Shown here one piece after another: positions 1 to 13,200 of a DNA stretch of 64,000 bases. A program made the translations under genes and the position numbers. Each line of letters begins with the position of its first letter. Position 1 is the stretch's first letter. A model generated the notes under the pieces. That model saw only the letters and a list, made by a program, of their open reading frames with translations, did not search any database and was not told the origin of the DNA. Origin of the DNA: Opisthocomus hoazin (taxonomy: Eukaryota; Chordata; Aves; Opisthocomiformes; Opisthocomidae); the NCBI RefSeq assembly GCF_030867145.1, contig NC_134436.1:7006001-7070000 (forward strand). The letters are read 5' to 3'.

Positions 1-1234
1 ATCCTTCTTTTTTGCAGTTGGTGAACAGTGCAGGAATAGCAATGAGCATCCATTGATGAGCACAGCTCCAGCCTGCCTGAAAATTAGGTCTGCAACAAGA
101 GTTCTTTCACCTTGATCATTCAGGGATTCAGTCAGAGATGCATCAAATACTTGCTACTCTTAAAAAAACAAAAATCATTTCTTGTGAAAAAGGCAGATCC
201 CCAATACCGTACTCTGCAGCAAAAGGTCCTGGCCAGTGACTGGGATATTGAAAAAGAAGTATACGTCTCCTTGTTTCCTTCCATCTCCTGTTAGCATGTT
301 ACAGTAAAGGCAGACAACAGGCACGCTAATACCTCCCAAGCACCGCAGCTGCCAGGCCGTGAGAAAAGCAGGGCCTTTTAACAACACACAGTGCTGAGAG
401 TCACTTAGCCACTAATGCTGTCTCCCCAGTGCCTCCCGGCAGGCACAACTAGGTAAGAGGTAGATAGGTTTTCATTGAAATCACTGAGGATACTCGGGTG
501 TTTACAAGAGATTTGCATTTACGACATTTCATGTTGGATGACTGAGGAAGGTACACTCTAAAAGTTTATTTCCAAGTTTAATGAATTCGATAAAGTGTCA
601 TTAACTTTTTGTTCCTTGATTTCATTAGCTGCTCAAATCTTCCTCTTGCAACCGAGCCTAGGAACCCCATGCAGAGACCAAGATGTCCCCATTGGAAAGA
701 TTAACATAACAAGTTTTTTTTCTTTCTTCTCTTTATTACTACACTGAGCAAGTGACTTCTCATACATAGCTCAAAATTTGAAAGTTCTTTTATTGCTTGA
801 ACCCTCAATCTGCCCAGAATCATGCCTCAATTCAAGGATGTGACAGGTTGCCAAAAGTCTCAAAGGCCAGCATACTACTCTTCCAGAGTCTTCACAGATG
901 CATGCAGTGCTGCAGGCACGAACCTCCAGTGCAGCAGTTTGAAATGGCATTATTACCTGGTAAAACCAATCGAACAGTTACTTTGATCTGAAAGTTGAAT
1001 AGTACTGCAGCTGATACCTGTATATACACAATGAGAGATCTCAGGGGAGGATCACAGCTATACCACAGTCATCAGATCTTAGCCCAACACACCTGTATAC
1101 CGCTATGTGAATCCACTAAGTCTGCTACAAATATCTTCATATATAATTCATTCTGCACCTGTAATGGAATTACTTCAACAGTTAAGCTCTTTCAGATGTG
1201 CGGCCAATATTAAATAGCCTGGCTATTTGCAGTC

Positions 1235-1256
1235 TTTTTTTTTTTTTCTTATTTTT
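1235..1256. repeat. T-rich low-complexity tract
   Basis: A run of 13 T at 1235-1247 is followed by a further T-rich stretch. It is not adjacent to anything recognisable as a retrocopy. Confidence 0.8.
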
Positions 1257-1701
1257 TTAAATACATTTTTGAGCTGACTCAAATCTAAAAGCAAAATCTT
1301 GCATGGAGGATTATCAGCAGTATTTGTGACATTCTATTATAGCCTTTCAATCCATAAACAAATTTCTGAATTACAGTAGAAACAAACATAGCATCATCAT
1401 CTGTTATAGATACAGTCATTACAATATTTCAAAAAGAGAGCCTTCTTCCACTTCTTAACCCAAGTAAATTATGACCGTTTAAAAAACAGATGTCATCCTT
1501 ATTTCTGTTACTGTCATTATGAAATTTTGTCTTCAAATACAGATTATGCTTAACTCAAGCAAGAATAAACACTTCCTGGGAAGAAACGTTCAGGAAAACT
1601 TGCTGAAGTTTTAACCCCTTCAAAATCTGGTAGGCGAGAATAGCGCTGAAGCAGAAATTTCCATGCAACCAAAACTATTTGTAGTCATGACTAAAAGTAT
1701 T

Positions 1702-1723
1702 AAAAAAAAAAAAAAAGGGGGGG
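1702..1723. repeat. A15G7 homopolymer junction
   Basis: Fifteen A are followed directly by seven G. It is a simple low-complexity tract in the KCNIP1 intron, likely length-variable. No flanking retroelement was recognised. Confidence 0.85.
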
Positions 1724-4700
1724 AGTTGATAACATGTAGACATGGCATTTGTTAATGGACTAACGGCAGACATGCAAAAGGATAAAACAAAACTGTGAAG
1801 TAGTTAACTATGAAATCAAAACTCCAAAACATCTGTGACTGGAGTCCCATGAGAGGCAGCACCAGGTTCTCCTTCAATGCCAAATCAACTTCTCAAACAA
1901 CAGCTTGTGGGGAGAAGATTCCCATTAAGTTTGCTGCGATTGATATCCTGAGCTAATACACCTCTTAGCTATCTAACTGTCCACCCAAGGGCCACACTGT
2001 ATCATTGTACTCTGCATAGCTCCAATGAGAGCAGTCCAGGGTAGGTCGGAAACAGGGAGCACTCAACTTGCACTTCCTTAACTGATATAAGAAAAAGATA
2101 GTTCTTAATGTACAGCAAACAAATTAAGAACAATCAATACTCATTACAACTAAGCATTGTATCTTCCCTGCCAAGTGGCAGGAGATAGGTTCTCCCATAA
2201 AGCCTTCTTAGCAAATGAGTTCTGTGCGGGGGTATGGTAACACTAATACAAAATCATTAAAAGAAATGTCTCCGGCAGACAGTTTTCTTGGCTTTCTCAC
2301 ATTATATTACTGGAAATTCAACAAGAAGCAAGGGCAAAAATTAATGAACTAATGAATTTAGAAAGGAAACACACACAAAGGTTAATATGAAGTTTAAGTT
2401 GCAGGTAAGAGATGAGGCTTTGCAATTTCAAACTCAACGATGGAGAATGAGGAAGTTAAATTATTGTTCATGCTTTACCTGGAAGATAGTGACCAAGACA
2501 GTTTTGTACACAGAGGACTTGAAACTGAGGATAAAGTTAAGCCATTCAGTAGTTATGACAGGGTCTTCTCCATTAAAATGTAGACACTGACTAGACTCCT
2601 TCAACATCTCGAAACTGAAATATCCATTTTATAATTCTCATAGCATGAACATCTCATGCAATTGTAACATTGATATTAAAAATGAAAAACTTTAATATTG
2701 TGCAAGCTGAAAAACTCTGAAGATATGATACAGTATTTTCAGCGTGGTATGACGCTGCAGCAAACAAGGTAGAAAATGCATAGCCATTTGTGATGATTCT
2801 CCCAAAATCAGGACCAAAAAAAAAGAAACATGCTTCTTTTGAGATTCCATCCCATGCTGTTGCTGCCTTCATCAGAAAAAAACACCAACTTTAATTCCTA
2901 CACAGCAAACAGAATGGAGAAGTCTGCATTACTGTGCTTCCTTGCAGAAAAGCCAGTTGATTTAAGCTGAAAAAACGTTTCATATAAAGGTTTTCAGAAG
3001 GGAGACTAAAGGCAGCTCACCTTAGTAGTTCTATAATTCACGAGGGCTCCTAAATCACCTGGAAACAACTCCGATTGTTGGCCTACAGAAAATGTATTCC
3101 CCTCCTGAACATGGAGAAACAAACTTGCTTCCAGGACATAAAAATGCTACCTGAGAGCCGCTTCAGAAAATTTCATTTGGCATGGGCGAGTTTGGGGTTT
3201 TTTTGTGCTGATTGTGGTGGTGTTGTTCAAGTAACACATAGGGGAGCCCTTTGATCTCTAGAACGCATTATTTAACATCAGTGTAACACTGGAGCAGGGA
3301 AAAGATATATGTTGGCAAAGTTGCACTGTGACAAATACTTGCATGGAATATTTCTTTGCCTGCCTCCTCTGCGTCTCTTCAAGCTTACAGTCCTTCGTCC
3401 TCCTTGGTTCCTTGGGCAACTTCATTCTTTACTTTATGATACTGCAATGTCATTACAGCATGATCCATCATTTAGAGCCCATATGACTTCCACTGTGGTT
3501 GACTGGTACACCTGTACCAGTTTACATACATTTCCACTGGAAAAGGGAGTGAAAACCTGAGATTGCCAGCAAGTGCATTTCTAGCCCTGGGTAATCTGGA
3601 TCCTAGTAAGTATTATTATGAAATGGAAAGATTTATGTGATAAAAGATGGTCAAATCAAGAAATATGTCAGTGGCCTGTGGATAGCTTTACTTATCAGTG
3701 AGAGAAGCAAAAAGCAGTGAGAATGCCGACAGACATTGCTGTAGACAGGTGGAAAACAAGAGTCCGTCATAGCGCAGGCCTGACAGAGACAAAGGCTTAA
3801 TAAATGCTAGCTTTAAGATTTCTAGTCAATATTTTCCTGATAAATTAAAGAAAAAATAAGAAAAAGGGACTTGTACATAATCTTGTTGAAAAATAAAGAT
3901 ACACATGAAAGACATAGATTTCTCATACCATTATCTCTCTTTCCCAAAAAGTCCTAAACTAAGGGCAACATTCTTTGTCATGAGAGGCAGTCAGGAGCAG
4001 CCAGAGTTTCTTGTGTCTCAGTTCTCCTCTTTCCTTGTGTCAGCAGCCCACTCTGCTGCCCCACCACTGCCACAGGACACCATGTTTTTCAGGCTCTCCT
4101 TAGACTGGAGAATTTTCCTGGCTGCTGAATAGCATTTATGTCCTCTTCTCCAGCAGCCTGAAGCCAGATGGTATGTTCTCTGTGCAACCCTGTGTGGCTT
4201 AGAGATGGGAGGGCAGAGATCTGGGTGCACAGTACACTCATCTTTTAAAACAAACTCTTACCAAATCAGCATTTATTCAATTATAGGTCCCCACCAAACA
4301 CCTCAAGACAGTAGCTTCTAATGCTACTTTGCTGAGCGTTTATGAAAGCATCAATATTCTTGGTTCCCAGTCCCAGAGCAGCTCAGATTGTGTAGACAAG
4401 GCTACATTTTGGTACACGTTACATTGAAGCTACAATTTTAAAATCAGCTTGTTTTTCAAAACTTGTTTAGCTGCTTGGGTAAGTCCATGGGAATTGTTCT
4501 AAGAGATCTAAGGCTACCAACAAAAGCCAATATTTGCAGAGGAGGAAGCATTTTTATTGGAGTCAATTGTATTATTGCAGTAGTAGAATTCAATTTAACT
4601 TAGTTTTCTGCATTTACAGCTCTGTATTAATGCCAAACACTATGAAATATAAGGGTTTTTAATGTAAGCTGGCTTATGAGAAGATGGTTTAGAGCCACAT

Positions 4701-7700
4701 ACAATTTTCCAGTTTCTGAGCCACAAGTCCATATATTGTTTTCTTAGTTCTTTATACTTACTGCTTTGCGTTCAGAGTTGAGGGCCCAGGATCTGAGGTC
4801 TTGGACAGTTGCTTCCCTTTGTCCGCTTACAAAGAACTACTGCAAGTAAACTCAGATTTTGCTTCTCGATTTGGACAACACAAGGAATTCCTTTGGCAAT
4901 ATTAGCTAGTTCAATTCGTAAAGAGCAGTGGATAAGCTTGCGAGTGCTACTTGTGTATGCAGTACTAGTACCTTAGTTTGCTTTGAATTTAACCATTTGC
5001 CAACTACTCAGTGCTTTATAGATGCACTAATACTATATAAAGATACTTGTTGCCAAGACGTTACTATCAACATTTGTCATAAAGAGTGTGCTAATGTAAT
5101 ACACATTTAACTTGCTTAGAAATACCTTTTTATAACATAGGATGGGGCTTGAAAACATGGACAACGTTACAGCACCACTGTAGCCTTACAAAGGGATATC
5201 AATGGGAATAGACAAGATACTGACTGTAGAAGCATGTACAGATAAAAGAAAGAAAACCCATGGAGAACTGGATTTACACAGCACAAATAAAAGTAGCTCA
5301 AATTCCAGATGTTACAGTTCTAGTCCAATTTGGTAAATAAAAGTTTAAGAATTAAGCTAAAAATACAAATACTTACAGAAATAAAATCATTGATAGGAAG
5401 ACTTAACCAGAACACTGTCACACAGCCTCCTTCAGAAATTTAGTTTCTAGTGATTTTCTGCTCCCAAGTGACTTCCAAGTCAGACTCTAAGGAGCAGACA
5501 GTTGGTTTGATGCAAGAAGGTAACTGGACCACTCCAGCGGTTCAGAACACAGACTTGGTGCTTATTTTTTCAAGCTGTACATAGTTAATGCCTTCTTATG
5601 GAGTAGTTACAAAGTGTGAGAAATACATAAAGAGCTAGACTGCCTAAAAGCAAGCGATGTTTAACCTTAAAGAGGGTGTCAGAAGTGGACACTTGGAAAG
5701 CAATTGCTTTTAGATGGAATACTAGATTTTGGAAAGAGATGTTAACAGTGTTTTTTCCGTACTTTTTTGACCTGAAGTGTACATTGGGATCCTTTGGGAT
5801 GAGAAGGGTTTCAAACTAAATGAACAACCAGAGTTTAGTTAGTTATAGCCCAGTTTATTCCATTGGCTTTCAGAACTAATATGTTTCATCTTAGTTTTAG
5901 CCCAGAGAGGACCATTTGACACAGACAGATTGAGGAAGTTGCCATTTTTGCATTGTGCAAGGAGGGAAACTTTTATTTTCCCCTCCAAGGACCATTTCTC
6001 AGGTTTTACTTTTATTTTTATTCTTATTTTGTCAGTTAACTGATAAAGCGTAGAATGGGGCTAAATTATAGCCGAACAACTGGAGGAGAAGGTGGGAAAA
6101 GGAGTAACCGATGGATAAGGGACAGTTAAGTACTTCAGCACATTGAAAGGAAACATTTCTGTTTACAGCAAAACAGGATTTACTGCATACATCAGAAAGT
6201 GGTAATAAGTGTCAGGCAGGCAGAGACTTCTGGCCAGTTCACCACTTCTTACAGCCTAATGTATCCTGGCTAGAAGGTAAAGAATAGAGACTTTACTAAA
6301 CTCTTCATCTCTTCCAGATGTGGCCCTTGAAAGTAGTATTAAACAAGTTCATGAGTAAGGACAAAGGAATCCAATATCTAAACATGTTTTGCTCAACCAG
6401 GAACATTTTCTGTGTGCTATTCTGCAGATTCCCTCCACGTCCATGAGCTGTGTATCTCATTCTTTAGTCTAGCAAGCAACAATAAGGGCTGCAAATCTAA
6501 AGGTCATTTTATACTACCGCTAGGAGAACCTCTTGCCAAACTCTATTCCTCACTCCTTTCTGAAAAGGTAAAGGGTGTTTCGGTATTTTGTTCTTTAATA
6601 AACTATGCACTTATAGGCCTTGTAACCACATTGTAATACTTACAGTGTTCTTGAAGCTTAGCAGATTTTTTTTTTTCTTTTGGAACTTGAGAACAAAGGC
6701 TTTATTAAAAATTAAAAAAAGAACAAAACCAGCACCATAAAACCAACAGCAAAAACCCTACATATAAATTAAAGAATATCTTGTCCGGCATGAACACTGC
6801 TTACTGCATCATCTTCCACAGCTCCTCACTGGGCTTCTGGGACTATTTTCAGTTCATTTTGAACATTCACACCAATTCAAGTGGTCCATGAATTTACCAC
6901 AAGAAATTAATTTGAGTTTTATCATTTTAAAGTGCATGTCACCAGTTTATTTCATCTTAGGAAACACCCTACTTCAGACAGCAGCATGGAAGAACTAGTG
7001 GATATATTAGGTTTTTGAAACACAATCCTAAGTCTTATTTTATTTTCTTCAGTGACAGCATTCAGGGGATTCTTAGTGTAGCATTAAGTGCACAAATTGT
7101 TTTCATCTTGCAATGAAAATGTGTGTGTTTGCATTTTTTAAAATCTACTTCATATATCTCTACCTGGAGAGGGTCAGAAATTTCAGCCAAACAGAAGCTT
7201 GAAAGAGCCAGAATCACACTCTCAATAATCTAGAAACTCCTCTGAAATATCTTATTGCTTCTCTTGCTAAGATAAGTTATTTAAGAAACACGCTACAGTT
7301 TAGGCATATGAAATTATTTACCTAAAAGAGACACCAGTTTTCCAAACATTGCCTGGCACCTATCCCTCAGGGCCTACAGCAGTGGAAAAAGAATATTAAA
7401 ATACTTTTAAGAGATGGAGACTTAAAAAAATAACACTGTCCTTTTTAAATGTAAACCCAAGATTCTTGTACTCAAGAAAATATATATACTTATCAAGGTT
7501 TTATTGTTGGGTTTTTTTTTTGTTTTGTCTTTTACACAAAATCTCGCTACCAGGAAACAAGTCAGTTTTGCAAGGGGTAGTGTTTCTTTCTAGCAGGACA
7601 TCAAGTACCAAAATAATAAGGTCAGATCTTGAAATGCTACACAGAGCTATACCACTTCATGCATGCTGGATATTGGACCACTTTTGTTTTTTTTAATTTA

Positions 7701-10195
7701 GAGTCCCTCGTCCAACAGATCAATGGTCCAATATTCATGTTGCTCCCAAACAGAAGAAAAGTGTGCCCCCAGTAAGCATCTACATGTCTATGGATCCATA
7801 ATATCAAGTATTTATTGCTGGATTAGGCTTTATAATGCAATATCATCCAGCTTTAAGTTCAGCTGTCATGAAGGAGAACACCAGAAAACACATAGCACAA
7901 GAGTAAGGTCAAAATTATCAACAAACCACCAATTAGTGTAACTCTCAAAGAACTTTTAAGGACTAGTCTATATTCGGGATATTCTCCTTAGGACAGAAAA
8001 ATATTAACTACTAGGTCATTCTCAGGTAAATTATTTTTATAACAACATAGATAGTCTTCAGCTAGCTAAAACCTGATTTTAGCTGGGCTGAAGGAGATAC
8101 TGTGAGCATGCTAGAAACACCAGACTTTGCCAGTAGGTCTATTTGTTGCTACAGCTATTGACCAGTCAATACTACAAAATTTCTTACGGCTATTTATGTG
8201 AAACACTGTGAGTACACAGAGCATTTATCTTGGAAAGGAGATCAAAAAACACACAAAAGACGCACTGTAGGTCAAATTCATTGTTGGACTAACTCCTCTG
8301 AAGGTAACAAGCTCACTTACAGGATGAGCTGTATGCATGATCTTAGTCATTAAAAAAAACACAAGAAACCACACACCAAAAAACCCTCCTACATAGAGGT
8401 CCTGCACAGTAAAGCTCACTGTAAATTCCAGGACAACTTGGTCAAGAAACTTATCCTGAAAACTGGTTAGTAATCGAGTAGTATGGGGGCTGTGGTTTAT
8501 TAGTTGTCATAGAGCATGCTTCTGCCCCTAGTATTGAGTCATTATATGCAAAGCAAGTATTAAGCAAGAATTTCTGCATAATAGAAAAAGACGGCCTTTC
8601 ATAAATTTATCTTTCTTCCGTTTCTGATTACTTTTAAAGGAATTCCTCCCCCCTCGCAACTTGTAAAATCCAACGGAATTTAGAAAGCCAGGGTCAAAAT
8701 AAACAAATCCAGAAATGAATGTTCTCAGATAATCTTTACAATTTTACGCACGACAAGGCACTTTTGGCATATCAACTATAAAAAAACAAATAGAAACCAC
8801 AAGAAGAACTTTTGCTTAAGATTTTGTTCTATGGGAGCTGACCCAGAGCCTCTCCCTTGCAAGTGAAGGGTACTATGAAACAGCAGGTTGTTTCTTCCGC
8901 TACCTGAGGTTATACAAGCTGCAGATGATGTGCTATGGAAAATCCATACCAAAGCATAAAAGAAGACATCAAGTTCATTCTGCCTCCCACCCCCACCTTG
9001 CATATATTGCATCTCAATTTTTATGCCTAGTATATAGACACCTACTTTTGTCGCCTACTGAGTACATACCAAAGCTAGGTGCGTTTAAAGATGGAACTAA
9101 AACAATTAAGCTGCCAGAAAAGCATTAAAAAAATTGCTAGACTCTGTAAATCTGGCAGCACACTGAGCATCTCTGAAAAAAGACAGACAGAAGCGTCGAG
9201 CAGGCTCCAGCTCTCCATACCCCACCCTTGCTGTGCAGAATTGCTTCCTACAGATCTACATTATCACATGTATGTCACCCCTTATGGTCTGATTTGCTGT
9301 ACTCCATCTGAAGCAAGTCTTGGTTTAAATAACACTTCTTTGCTTGTGCTGTTAGCCGCATGACAGCTAGACATAATAATATTCAATAAGCATTTAAGGC
9401 TTAATTCCCCTCTCCCACAACTGCTTAAAAAAAGCCAGATATTGTTAAAAATAATCTTCGCTATGTGCACCCTTTTTCTTGCTTTTATAAAGATTATTTG
9501 CCTACTACAGATTGTCAAAAAAGTTTGTCTAATACTATCATTTCTTCTTCTCATAAAGACAAACGCACAGCTTGTTGATCACAGCTGCCTTCATAAGACA
9601 GTCTGTGTTCTTGATGTTTACTACATATATATTGAGCTCATAATGGTGATTATGCAGAAGTAATGTTAATAATGCAAATGTTTCTCCTGTTTTCCTGTAT
9701 TTCTGAGAAGACAGAAATCTCACAACGAGCAGAACTATTTCTTAGACGAACACAGGGCACAGCACAAGGTATCACCCCATAAATTCAAATGCCAGCCCTT
9801 CATGCAAACAGCACTTCTTCCAGTTTCTGAAGCAGTGATTAGCATCACTACGACCGCTTGAGTGAGATCCTTAAAAAACTGAAAGGACCTTAGTTATCAC
9901 AGCTCACCGTGCTGCCAGCAACAATCACTGCAGCATCCCGAGTTACCATATCTGCAGTACGGATTACATTTATACATCGATTTTATTCATTGAGTCTCAA
10001 ATTGCTTCTCATGAAAGAAGTGATAAAATTCCATTCAGGGCATCCACATAAACACACAATTCAACTACTGCAGAGCTTGCAAATATTTTCAGAGCCAAGG
10101 GATATATCAATCCCTGATATTTATGAGCTTCCCTAAAACAGATAACCTAAAGAACAGCTACTCTCCTAATGCGTAGGATGTGACAGGTATTGAAC

Positions 10196-10216
10196 AAAAA
10201 AAAAAAAATAAAAAAA
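10196..10216. repeat. A-rich low-complexity tract
   Basis: Thirteen A, one T and then seven A. The sequence on its left was not recognised as a retrocopy, so this is most simply a homopolymer expansion. Confidence 0.8.
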
Positions 10217-13200
10217 CAAGCAATACATCATAGCAAACAGACTTTAAGTAGGAAATCAAGAAGTCTGTTTAACTTTTCATGCTTTTGTCAGCTTCAAGCT
10301 TACTTAGCACCCCCCTGCTTTTATGTTTGGAAATGTGTTTTTCATTTCTGTTTGCCTGCTCTGAGACTGAATCCAGATGGTTTTTATTTAATTTTTATCA
10401 ACAGTCAGCTGCAGTTTTGCTGCTTCAAGGTAGTGTGACAAGAGCCATATTTTATAGTATTAGGCTAAGTGTTTTGATCTAGAACATCTCACGTTTACTC
10501 CTCTAGAGTAATGTGTTTATCTTTAACAAAATGTAAATGATAAAAGTCTCTTACACTTTTTATTCCCAGACTATTCCAGGAACTCCATGCAACTGCTGGA
10601 ATGTTGATGGACTGTCAGAGCATGACGGTGATGAAAATCATCACTAGCTTTACAGTGCAGCAGTAATCGTGCTTTTTCATGGGTAACCACGAGGAGTTGT
10701 GAACATAAAAGACAGAAAACAGACTGTACCGCTCTAAGCATTGTTATGTACAATTTCATTATTCTTGGAAAGTCAAATGATCTATTGTGTTTACCATTTA
10801 CTTTGTTTATTATCACTAAAGCAGACACTCAAACTGCTAAGTAAAAGCAACTTATGTTTGTGAATAGCTGTGTTAAAGTGCACGTGTTTCAGCAGATAAC
10901 CTGTTCAGATCTCAAGATTTAAATCTACTCATCATCTCCTCCAGTTGCTCACATCACATGGTAACATTGGGAACTGAGTGGGAATTTGTTACCTCACCAA
11001 ACAAAGCTTACAAGGTTCCCCACCAGTTCCCTAAAGGATACCTGACTGATACCAAAAGCAAGATCACACGGCCCTCATAGTCCTCTTTCCTGAGCCCCAC
11101 TGGCACTGCATACAAATAATGAAAACTGCAGTCTGTTTGTGAACTAGTGGGAAGAGTGAAAAAACACACATTAGGAATACTTAAACTGGAATACACCCCC
11201 CATCCCAAGCATAATCCTCCATTATTATCTTTCCAACTGAACATACAAAAACACTTAAAAGAAAATGATATTCCCAGGTGCCTATTACTAATTTCATTTG
11301 TAGCCAACACACATTTCCAATTTGGACTAGATAAGGTACGTGATACTATTGTGAATTATTGCCTTAATCACAAAGCGCTATACAATATATTCACCTTAGG
11401 CATACAACATTTTGGTAATAAAATCAACAGCTAAGACAATATATAAAAAATAAACGACATTTACACCAAAATTATGAAGGTATAGACCAAAAAAACCTAG
11501 ATCACGTCACCCTCAGCAGCAGATGATATGGAAATACAGCCAAGCGAAAGACACTTTAAAAACCATATTTATCTGATGAAGACCAGCATCTTTATTGCAG
11601 GGTCTGAAAACATCACAGAACATCAGGCAGGCAAAGTATTGCATTACTTACATTGCATTCAGGTGAGTTTCTGTACAAGTAAAGCTGGATCCACAGAGAC
11701 AAATAGGTAATGCACTTCTCTGGATCCTCACCTCAAAGCTCACTCCGGCTAGTCACCCTGTGCCGAGTCATCCAGAGCACATTTTGGAAGTGCGACAGTC
11801 AGAAGCCCACAATGAAGAGCAAAAAGGGCCAGCCCTCTTTAGCAGGAAAGGTGCAAGAGGGGCAGAGAAAGGCAGAGCAGTCCCACATAGTCAGTACATC
11901 AATCACACGTGTTCCAGATCTGCACCACTGCTATATTATCATCTCCATGAAATGGAGCAGCTTCAGCAGAACACCTCCATCCAAACCCCTGAAAGATGGT
12001 CACCCTTACCTGACCTAATTCCATAGATGACTTTGGCTGTCAAGGTGGGTAAAACTTTCTGGGATTCAGATATGACCTCAAGCATCAGGACCCCTTGTTT
12101 GGAGTTCACACGATTTTCCTCACACCTACCAACAGCTTTGGCACACTTATTCATAACTAGAAGGTGAAGGAAACAGATAAGAGTTTGAGAGCCTCCACAT
12201 CATCTACTTTTCCACGTAGATTTAGCCATCGACATGCTTCATAGCCCGAGTTACGAAAGCAGTTTCAGTATAAGATGGTTGCTGTTCCACTGAGTCAAAC
12301 ACACTGTACTCCCTTCACAACGGATGCATTTGTCCATTACATCTTCCATTACTCAGTTTAAACATGAATCTTGCTGAGATACTGCAGAAGCAAACATCTG
12401 ATCTTCCAGCTACAAGAATTTATAAATGGCAAAAGAAAACACCTTCATCTCATACAACATAAAGAAAGCATTAGAAAAATATCATGCCGTTATTGCACAT
12501 CTGAAAGGCAAATTTACCTAAAAGTTGAAGGTCCCACTCAACATTTAAAAGGCAGGCAAATTAAACACTTGCTCTCTACTAGATTTTTAAATGCTCAGGA
12601 CAATTTTCAGATTGCAATAGATTAAAACTGTATTAACTTTTGGTAGATGCAATTATGTAAATTATATAACAAGGTTTTATTTTTACACTCTCAAAACTCT
12701 GTTTTGGCTTTACAAGATGAGAACCTCATCAAGCCTGTCGTAGAAATTTCTCTCACACTCTGTAATGTAAGGCTACTGCACCAGATCTCCCATTTATAAA
12801 AGAAAGCATTAATCACTCTTATTTTAAACCCCAGACTACTTCTAGTTATCAGTACTAAATGTACTCCACCCACGTGCCCTGCAAGCCAAAAGTTGTGAAA
12901 CAGCCATTACAAAGAATGAAATTAGAAGTTAAATCCAGCTGAGAAGTGAAAGTCAAATTATATATGCATGCTATTGGTTTTTAGTAAAGCTGTGCAAACG
13001 TGGAAGAAGTTGGCCATGAATATTCATTTCAATTACACCCTGAGCTTAAATGTTGCCATAGTTAAAACCTTTCCATGCCTGCTTTCCATTACATTACATT
13101 TTATGAGCTTTACTAATCATATTAAAACAACAAAACCAAAAGTCCAAGAACAGGAATACCACAAACATCATCATAAAGAGAAGTGAGGACACAATTTCAT